Assembly (NCBI GenBank): GCA_964392615.1
Contig: CAYMRB010000366.1
Span: 1-10,321 of the forward strand
Reading direction: 5' to 3'
Length of the DNA: 10,321 nt
Origin: CAYMRB01 sp964392615
Lineage (GTDB): Bacteria; Planctomycetota; UBA8108
The notes below the pieces were generated by a model. It had not been told where the DNA came from. It searched no databases and worked only from the letters and a program-made list of their open reading frames with translations. How positions within the stretch are numbered: position 1 is the stretch's first letter; every line of letters starts with the position of its first letter. A program made the position numbers and the translations under genes. Below are positions 1 through 4,465 of this stretch, piece by piece.

Positions 1-429
1 GACCTCGACGACCCTCGAGTCAACTTGCCAGTCGCTGTCTATCGCGACGCGACGGAGCCGGGATCTGCGTTGCTCACGCTCTCGACGCGCCGGGGAGACG
101 ACGACGCTCCCGGTCCGATCGCGTTCTGGGCGCTCGAGCGTCCGAACGACTCGGCGGTGCCGATCCTCGCGGCGCGCGATGCGGCAGGGCGCCCCATGCT
201 TCGAGTCGCAAGCTCGGGCGAGCGCGACTCGCCGGCCGCGTTCTGGGCACTGCCGCCCGACGCCACCCCCTCTCCGCCGGGAACGGTTCCGCTGCGCGAG
301 TTCCGCCATGCGGACGGTCGACGTGCGTACGCCGCGGACGGTGATCCTCGGACGAACTCCCTCGACGGCTTCACGCGCCCGGGGCGGCCGATCGCCCGCG
401 TCTGGCGACATCCCGCGTGGCGGAGTTGA
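1..429 (+). CDS. 3' end of a protein with ~43-residue repeats, unidentified
   Basis: The reading frame is open from the first base of the window to a TGA at 427-429, so the gene begins outside the window. The visible ~142 residues fall into about three degenerate repeats. Each begins with a Val/Pro-rich strand (PVAVYRDA, VPILAARDAAGR, VPLREFRHADGR). The first two also carry an AFWAL motif (IAFWALERP, AAFWALPPD), and the last ends in a Pro/Arg-rich tail. The pattern recalls extracellular repeat proteins of the DUF5648 type, where a xYRxxNxxTGxHxYT unit precedes an xAFYxL unit, but the match is loose and made from memory. No catalytic motif is visible. The coding call rests on the open frame and the internal periodicity. 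The spurious high-GC open frame on the opposite strand (39-629) has no such periodicity. Function unknown. Confidence 0.6.
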   Translation, partial: DLDDPRVNLPVAVYRDATEPGSALLTLSTRRGDDDAPGPIAFWALERPNDSAVPILAARDAAGRPMLRVASSGERDSPAAFWALPPDATPSPPGTVPLREFRHADGRRAYAADGDPRTNSLDGFTRPGRPIARVWRHPAWRS

Positions 430-590
430 CGCTCGCGAAAACCGCTCAGCGCCGAGTCACACCAGTACGGCCCGCGCTGTGGCGAGCACCTCGACGCCGT
501 CCATCTCCGGCCGCCTCTCGTCCGCGTGGTCGAAGTGCATTGAGTGACGAACAGGTGGCCGATGTCGGAATGCGGGAGGCTCACCGTCCC

Positions 591-619
591 TTGACGCGGG
601 GAAGGCGCGCGGATAGAGT
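591..619 (+). promoter_or_regulatory. Sigma70-type promoter for the zinc-ribbon/RGG gene
   Basis: TTGACG (591-596) and TAGAGT (614-619) are separated by exactly 17 bp. That is 5/6 and 4/6 matches to the TTGACA/TATAAT consensus. The expected transcription start is near 626, which leaves a leader of about 215 nt before the ATG at 843. The promoter lies in the otherwise empty 430-842 interval, which supports the assignment. Direct sequence observation; activity is inferred. Confidence 0.6.
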
Positions 620-625
620 CCAGTG

Positions 626-842
626 TCAATCCCTACTGTCCTTTCCCTGGCTTGCGGGAAGCTGATCCCCGCTTTCGCCACCTCTCTCGCTCAGGAGGAG
701 CCCCACATACGATTCTTGAGGCAGGGCTCGACGCCTCGCCACCGCGAGTGCCATCGGGCCGCGTTGCTGGTGCGAACCGGCGCCGCGAATCGCGGCGCAC
801 GAAAACGAGTCCCGGTCGGTATCCGGGCAACGGAGAGAGAGG
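626..842 (+). promoter_or_regulatory. Long structured 5' leader of the zinc-ribbon/RGG gene
   Basis: This is the inferred untranslated leader between the promoter and the ATG at 843. It can form a hairpin at 654-678 in two mutually exclusive ways: GCGGG with CCCGC, or GCGGGAAGC with GCTTTCGC with one bulge. It has a perfect 8-bp stem with an AAT loop at 780-798 (GCGCCGCG/CGCGGCGC) and a 5-bp stem with a 7-nt loop at 811-827 (CCCGG/CCGGG), directly before the ribosome binding site GGAGAGAGAGG (832-842). A strong Shine-Dalgarno-like AGGAGGAG sits at 693-700 with no ATG or GTG at a suitable distance. No known riboswitch was recognised. The structures are read from sequence; a regulatory role is inference. 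Confidence 0.4.
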
Positions 843-1244
843 ATGTTCGAAGACAAGACGATTGTCTGCTCGGACTGCGGTGAAGATTTCATCCATTCGG
901 CCGATGACCAGTCTCGCTACGCTGAGCGCGGCTTCAACGACCCGAAGCGCTGCCGCCCGTGCCGTGAGCAGCGCAAGGCCCGCCAGCAAGAGCAGGGCGG
1001 TGGCGGCGGCGGTGGATACGGCGGCGGCGGCGGCGGATACGGCGGAGGCGGCGGCCGTGGACGCGGCGGCGGCGGAGGTCGCGGACGTGGCGGCGGCCGC
1101 GGCCGCGGCGGCGGCCGCGGCGGTGATCGCCCGTCCTTCGAGGCGATCTGCGCCGCTTGCGGGATCACCACGACCGTGCCGTTCAAGCCGACTGGCGAGC
1201 GCCCGGTGTACTGTCGCGACTGTTATCGGTCGCTGCGGAACTAG
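843..1244 (+). CDS. Double zinc-ribbon protein with RGG/glycine-rich linker
   Basis: A 133-residue protein with two putative zinc modules. The N-terminal module has C9xxC12 and C37xxC40 (24 residues between the pairs) and resembles the small bacterial zinc-ribbon domains that begin M-[FY]-x-D-K-x-[IL]-x-C-x-x-C-G. The C-terminal module has C103xxC106 and C124xxC127 with exactly 17 residues between, matching the CxxC-x17-CxxC domain family. Between them, residues 52-94 are almost only Gly, Arg and two Tyr: (GGGGGGGY)-type runs, then GRGRGG and GRGG repeats, as in RNA-binding RGG boxes. The ATG at 843 is preceded by GGAGAGAGAGG. No signal peptide or membrane segment is seen, so it is probably cytoplasmic. 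Role unknown. Nucleic-acid (likely RNA) binding is inferred from the RGG box, the zinc ribbons and a basic composition. It is monocistronic, with its own promoter and a long leader. Confidence 0.92.
   Translation: MFEDKTIVCSDCGEDFIHSADDQSRYAERGFNDPKRCRPCREQRKARQQEQGGGGGGGYGGGGGGYGGGGGRGRGGGGGRGRGGGRGRGGGRGGDRPSFEAICAACGITTTVPFKPTGERPVYCRDCYRSLRN
996..1124 (+). repeat. GGN trinucleotide repeat encoding Gly/Arg linker
   Basis: About 130 bp made almost entirely of GGC/GGT/GGA/CGC/CGT codons, interrupted only by two TAC (Tyr) codons. It is in frame with the zinc-ribbon gene and encodes its RGG linker (residues 52-94). Such tracts expand and contract by slippage, so the linker length is likely to vary between strains and is a possible assembly weak point. 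Confidence 0.85.
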
Positions 1245-1277
1245 CTACGGCGCAACGCCGACTCCCACAACGACTCT

Positions 1278-1293
1278 CTTCGCCACGGCGAAG
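1278..1293. terminator. Small hairpin after zinc-ribbon gene, weak terminator candidate
   Basis: CTTCGC-CACG-GCGAAG forms a perfect 6-bp stem with a 4-nt loop, 33 bp after the TAG stop of the zinc-ribbon gene. There is no T-run after it, so it is not a classical intrinsic terminator. It may still help 3'-end formation or be chance. Confidence 0.25.
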
Positions 1294-1370
1294 CGCGTGT
1301 CACGGCGTGAGCGCTCCGGTTCACCGAGCCCGTGACTTAAGCACGCACTCGCGCGTCGCGGCCCGCGTAT

Positions 1371-1423
1371 CCCCCCCCCGCGCGGGGGGCCGCCCGCCTC
1401 GCCGCGCGCCCCCCCTTGGCGCG
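1371..1423. terminator. GC-only hairpins between convergent genes, possible bidirectional terminator
   Basis: Nine C bases (1371-1379) followed by GCGC and six G bases make a perfect 16-bp palindrome at 1374-1389. Close behind is a 6-bp stem CGCGCC/GGCGCG (1405-1423) with a C-rich loop. The site lies between the end of the plus-strand zinc-ribbon gene and the end of the minus-strand thuA-like gene, where a shared terminator would be expected. Neither side has a T-tract, so the function is inferred from position and stem strength only. Confidence 0.35.
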
Positions 1424-1428
1424 TTGCA

Positions 1429-2436
1429 TCACTTCTTCATCGCGTGGTCCGAGGGCTTGACGCCCTTCTTGAACCCGTTGAAGGAGAAACGCGTCGGCTC
1501 GTACTTGCCGACGATGCCCGCCTCCGACTTCGCGGGGATCTTGCTCTCGAGGCCGACCGCCCAATAGCTGGCATTGACGAGCAAACGGCGCATGCCTTCG
1601 GACAGAAGATCCTGCGATGCGCCCATCGTCGTCGTGAATACGCGCCCCTTCTTGCCCTTCTCGACCTCGTACGTCTTGGTCCACGCCACCGGCATCATCG
1701 GCTCGTTCTTCTTGCCCTTGACCGGCGCGTCGTCCGCCTTCATCCCCTCGAGGACGGCGCCGAGAACGAGCGGCTGAGAGTCGCCGGGCAACGGCAGTCG
1801 CACGCCGTACACGTCGGTCGGTCCGAAGATGTCGCGGTCGCGGAGACCGCGAAGAATGGGGTGACTCTCCTGCCCCTTCACGATGATGCCGCCGGTCGCT
1901 TGCCGACCGTGGTGTCCGTGATGATTCCTCCACGTCTCGCCGAGAATCTGACGCCCGAAGCCGTCCTCCCACTTCTTCGAGCGGAAGCTGTACCGCGCGT
2001 ACTTCCGGTTCTTGGGGATGTTGAACGCATGCGTCGCTGTGCGCATGCCGATGATCGGCTTGCCGGCGCGCACGTACGCGTCGATATGCGCCATCTGATC
2101 ATCCTCGAGGTTGCGGAAGCGCAACGCGACGATCATCAGATCCGCGGTGGCCAGAGCCTCGAGCCCGGGGATGTTGCGCTGGTTGTTCGGATCGATCAGC
2201 CCGGTCTCCGGATCGACGGCGAACAACACCGTGCACTTGAAGCCGTGGTGCTTGGCGAGAATCTTGCCGAGCTGCGGGAGTGCCTCTTCCGAGCGGTACT
2301 CCTCGTCTCCGGACACGAGCACGATGTGCTTGCCCTTGCCCGGACCATCGCCGCCGTCATAGACCACCCACGGGTCACCGGCGACAGCGAAAGGCGTGGC
2401 GAGAACGGCCAAGGCGAGAAGCGTACTGCGAATCAT
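1429..2436 (-). CDS. Secreted ThuA-like domain protein
   Basis: A 335-residue protein of the ThuA-like (trehalose utilisation) fold, related to class I glutamine amidotransferases. Residues 1-20 are a Sec-type signal peptide (basic MIR start, hydrophobic core, AVAG cleavage region). The domain starts at KHIVLVSGDEEYRSEEALPQ (about 36-55). It continues through the TADLMIVALRFRNL strand (98-110), the GKPIIGMRTATHAFN segment (125-139), the His-rich HHGHHG stretch (172-177), and IFGPTDVYGVRLPLPGDS and GRVFTTTMGASQDL (264-277). These blocks are the conserved signature of the form common in Planctomycetota. The exact substrate of this group is unknown; Sinorhizobium ThuA acts in trehalose oxidation. 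The start was chosen because GGAGG (2446-2450) is 9 nt from this ATG, whereas an ATG two codons upstream (2440-2442) is only 3 nt away and remains possible. It is transcribed divergently from the SMP-30-like gene. Complete; nothing is broken. Confidence 0.94.
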   Translation of the reverse strand: MIRSTLLALAVLATPFAVAGDPWVVYDGGDGPGKGKHIVLVSGDEEYRSEEALPQLGKILAKHHGFKCTVLFAVDPETGLIDPNNQRNIPGLEALATADLMIVALRFRNLEDDQMAHIDAYVRAGKPIIGMRTATHAFNIPKNRKYARYSFRSKKWEDGFGRQILGETWRNHHGHHGRQATGGIIVKGQESHPILRGLRDRDIFGPTDVYGVRLPLPGDSQPLVLGAVLEGMKADDAPVKGKKNEPMMPVAWTKTYEVEKGKKGRVFTTTMGASQDLLSEGMRRLLVNASYWAVGLESKIPAKSEAGIVGKYEPTRFSFNGFKKGVKPSDHAMKK

Positions 2437-2445
2437 CGTCATGAA

Positions 2446-2450
2446 CCTCC
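2446..2450 (-). promoter_or_regulatory. Ribosome binding site of the thuA-like gene
   Basis: GGAGG on the minus strand. It lies 3 nt before one ATG (2442-2440) and 9 nt before a second in-frame ATG (2436-2434). The spacing favours the second, which gives the mature start MIRSTLLALA. Confidence 0.7.
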
Positions 2451-2470
2451 ATTTCTGATAATACGCGCTG

Positions 2471-2476
2471 ATTCTA
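2471..2476 (-). promoter_or_regulatory. Candidate -10 element for the thuA-like gene
   Basis: TAGAAT on the minus strand (5/6 to TATAAT), 35 bp upstream of the gene. No good -35 is found 16-18 bp further up, so the support is only the hexamer and its resemblance to the other -10 candidates in this window. An overlapping alternative, TATTAT, lies at 2463-2458. Confidence 0.35.
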
Positions 2477-2538
2477 CTATGGGGCGGACCGCGACGCCGA
2501 ACGGGAAACTCGCGACGCCAGCGCGCGGGACGATCGTT

Positions 2539-2547
2539 TGATAGAAT
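2539..2547 (+). promoter_or_regulatory. Extended -10 promoter for the SMP-30-like gene
   Basis: TG-A-TAGAAT forms an extended -10 element (TG at 2539-2540, hexamer 2542-2547). No clear -35 is seen, which is typical of extended -10 promoters. The predicted start near 2554 gives a short leader of about 29 nt that includes GAGGAG (2573-2578), 4 nt before the ATG. Confidence 0.5.
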
Positions 2548-2582
2548 CGTTCGAGTAACACCCAGCCCCGTCGAGGAGAGAG

Positions 2583-3677
2583 ATGGAACCGCAACGCCCC
2601 CACTCATGCCGCCCGACGAGCGGCCACGGCCCTCAGCGACTCGACCGACGCTCGTTCATCGCACTGGCCGCCACCGCATCCGCCGCGTCGCTCACGTCCG
2701 CCGCGTTCGGCCGCGATTACGGCCCTGGGGCCCCTCCTGTGCGATATCCGGATCCCGACATCGTCGCGCTCGATCCTCGCTTCGAGAAGTACAAGCTCGG
2801 CAACACGCCGATTCAGCGGCTCTTCACGGGAACCCTGTGGGCCGAAGGTCCGGCGTGGAGCGCGGTGGGCCGCTACCTGCTGTGGAGCGACATCCCGAAC
2901 AACCGCCAGATGCGCTGGCTCGACGAGAACGGTCACGTCAGCGTGTTCCGGCAGCCGGCGGGGAACTCGAACGGCAACACGTTCGACTTCCAGGGCCGCC
3001 AGATCGCGTGTGAGCACGGCAATCGGCGCGTGGTGCGGTACGAGCACGATGGCAGCCTCACCGTGCTGGCCGACAAGTGGCAAGGCAAGCCGCTCAACGC
3101 CCCGAACGACGTCGTCGTGCATCCCGCCGACGGCGCGATCTGGTTCACCGATCCCGGCTACGGCAGCATGATGAACTACGAGGGCAATAAGGGAAAGCTG
3201 TGGATCAAGGAGGCCGTGTACCGGATCGACGCGCAGAGTGGCAAGCTGGCCGTCGTCACCGACGAGCTCCACAAGCCGAACGGACTGTGCTTCTCGCCGG
3301 ACTACCGCAAGCTCTACGTCGCCGATACCGGCGGCCCGTCGCCGAGGGGCATTCACGTCTGGGATGTCGTCGACGGCGTCAAGCTCGCGCGCCGCCGCGA
3401 GTTTGCATCGATGCAGCTCGACGACAAGCAAGGCCTCGCTGACGGCATCCGCGCCGACGTCGACGGCAACATCTGGGCGAGCGCCGGCTGGGCCGGTGAC
3501 GGCTACGACGGCGTGCACATCTTCGCCCCCGACGGTGACCGCATCGGGCAGATCCGTCTGCCGGAGATCTGCTCGAATGTTTGCTTCGGGGGCCGCAAGC
3601 GCAATCGGCTGTTCATGACCGGAAGCCAGTCGCTGTATGCGGTGTACGTCGAGACGCGCGGCGCGCACATCTCCTGA
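2583..3677 (+). CDS. Tat-exported SMP-30/gluconolactonase-like (LRE family) protein
   Basis: A 364-residue six-bladed beta-propeller hydrolase family protein. The N terminus carries a twin-arginine signal: DRRSFIAL (21-28), then an Ala/Ser-rich hydrophobic core to about residue 43. It should therefore be exported folded, probably with its metal bound. The metal and active-site residues of SMP-30 lactonases can all be located: Glu88 in LWAEGPAW, Asn175 in LNAPNDVVVH, Asn233 in KPNGLCFSPD and Asp287 in GLADGIRADVDGN. The family hydrolyses sugar lactones such as glucono-1,5-lactone using a divalent metal; the true substrate here is unknown. The length suits the family plus a long leader. The ATG at 2583 has GAGGAG upstream. 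It is divergent from the thuA-like gene across a shared 146-bp region, which suggests joint control and perhaps work on related periplasmic sugar derivatives (inference). Confidence 0.93.
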   Translation: MEPQRPHSCRPTSGHGPQRLDRRSFIALAATASAASLTSAAFGRDYGPGAPPVRYPDPDIVALDPRFEKYKLGNTPIQRLFTGTLWAEGPAWSAVGRYLLWSDIPNNRQMRWLDENGHVSVFRQPAGNSNGNTFDFQGRQIACEHGNRRVVRYEHDGSLTVLADKWQGKPLNAPNDVVVHPADGAIWFTDPGYGSMMNYEGNKGKLWIKEAVYRIDAQSGKLAVVTDELHKPNGLCFSPDYRKLYVADTGGPSPRGIHVWDVVDGVKLARRREFASMQLDDKQGLADGIRADVDGNIWASAGWAGDGYDGVHIFAPDGDRIGQIRLPEICSNVCFGGRKRNRLFMTGSQSLYAVYVETRGAHIS

Positions 3678-3704
3678 TCGGCTCTTCCAGGTCGCCCTAT
3701 CAGC

Positions 3705-3738
3705 CCGTTGAAAAACGCTCGAAGCCCTCTTTCAACGG
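3705..3738. repeat. Perfect 9-bp inverted repeat, terminator or operator candidate
   Basis: CCGTTGAAA (3705-3713) and TTTCAACGG (3730-3738) are perfect inverted repeats separated by 16 nt. The element begins 28 bp after the SMP-30-like stop codon and ends 27 bp before the hydrolase ATG. There is no T-run on either side, so it is a poor classical terminator. The right arm overlaps the place where the -35 of the next gene would lie, so an operator is equally possible. Confidence 0.5.
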
Positions 3739-3753
3739 ACTCCTATGCCGCGA

Positions 3754-3759
3754 TAGCAT
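3754..3759 (+). promoter_or_regulatory. Candidate -10 element of a possibly leaderless hydrolase gene
   Basis: TAGCAT lies 6 nt upstream of the A of the start codon at 3766, the usual distance between a -10 hexamer and the transcription start. No Shine-Dalgarno sequence exists between them. Together these point to a leaderless or nearly leaderless transcript. The -35 region is weak (TTTCAA at 3730-3735, 18-bp spacer). Confidence 0.35.
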
Positions 3760-3765
3760 GAGCGC

Positions 3766-4425
3766 ATGCAGTTCGTCTTCGAGCAAGTCCGCACCGGCGG
3801 CGACCGCAACTTCGCGTACCTCCTCGGCGACCGCGACGCTCGCGTCGCGGCCATCGTCGATCCGTCCTGGGATCCTGACGCCGTCGTCGAGCGCGCCCGC
3901 GCGCAGGGGCTCGACGTGCGCTGGATCATCAACACGCATGGTCACCACGACCACACGAATGGCAACGCGCGTGCGATCGAGCGCACCGGCGCACGGCTCG
4001 TCGCGTGGAAAGACGCGTCGACGCAACCCGCGATGCCGGTCGACGATGGAGATGAGCTCGAAGTCGGCGCGCTGCGCCTACGCTTCCTCCACACCCCGGG
4101 GCACCTCGACGACCACATCGTCGTCTGGCTCCCGACCGAGAAGGTAGCGATCACCGGCGATCTCCTGTTCGTCGGCAAGATCGGCGGCACTCCGTCCGAC
4201 GATGCCGCTCGCAGCGAGCTCGCCAGTCTCGAGCGCGTCCTGGGCGACATGCCCGACGACACGACGGTCTGGCCGGGCCACGACTACGGCTGCCGGCCGG
4301 CAACGACGATCGCCCTCGAGAAGGCCACCAATCCGTTCCTGCTCGCGGCCGAGCGCGGCGTCGACGACTTTCTCGCCTTGAAGCGCGATTGGGCGCGGTT
4401 CAAGAGCGAGCACGGGCTGTGCTGA
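3766..4425 (+). CDS. Glyoxalase II-like metallo-beta-lactamase-fold hydrolase
   Basis: A 219-residue cytoplasmic protein with no signal peptide. All metal ligands of the binuclear metallo-beta-lactamase fold are present: H58, H60, D62 and H63 in THGHHDHTNG, H113 in HTPGHLDDH, D132 in AITGDLLFVG, and H172 in VWPGHDYG. The C-terminal KATNPFLL (186-193) matches the end of glyoxalase II-type enzymes (hydroxyacylglutathione hydrolase), which hydrolyse thioesters such as S-lactoylglutathione. The protein is somewhat shorter than classical GloB and lacks its full glutathione-binding C-terminal domain, so the thiol partner is uncertain. Persulfide dioxygenases share the fold and cannot be fully excluded. 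The ATG at 3766 is well supported: an in-frame TAG lies at 3754-3756, and no other in-frame start is near. The gene stands alone and converges on the beta-helix gene. Confidence 0.93.
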   Translation: MQFVFEQVRTGGDRNFAYLLGDRDARVAAIVDPSWDPDAVVERARAQGLDVRWIINTHGHHDHTNGNARAIERTGARLVAWKDASTQPAMPVDDGDELEVGALRLRFLHTPGHLDDHIVVWLPTEKVAITGDLLFVGKIGGTPSDDAARSELASLERVLGDMPDDTTVWPGHDYGCRPATTIALEKATNPFLLAAERGVDDFLALKRDWARFKSEHGLC

Positions 4426-4465
4426 GCGCTCGCTGAGCGGCTGTCGGTTCGCCAGAAGGAGGCTG

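Noticed and set aside
457..681. Short minus-strand frame in the 430-590 gap, including a 27-codon stretch starting at 540
   Set aside because: It has no ribosome binding site and no family resemblance, and it overlaps the better-supported promoter at 591-619.
623..883. Possible leader peptide frame following the AGGAGGAG site
   Set aside because: The only codons at a good distance are ATA or a too-distant TTG, and the translation is Arg-rich and runs into the zinc-ribbon gene in another frame.
1444..2541. Plus-strand open frame of 365 codons opposite the thuA-like gene
   Set aside because: It lacks a ribosome binding site and domain motifs; the minus strand carries the full ThuA-like signature.
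2604..3668. Minus-strand open frame of 354 codons opposite the SMP-30-like gene
   Set aside because: It is a mirror of the propeller gene's codon bias; no motif, signal or start context was found.
4421..4465. Repeated GCTGAGCG (4421-4428 and 4432-4439) and small stems between the convergent hydrolase and beta-helix genes
   Set aside because: The stems are only 4 bp, there is no T-tract, and part of the repeat is coding sequence, so neither a terminator nor a functional repeat can be supported.
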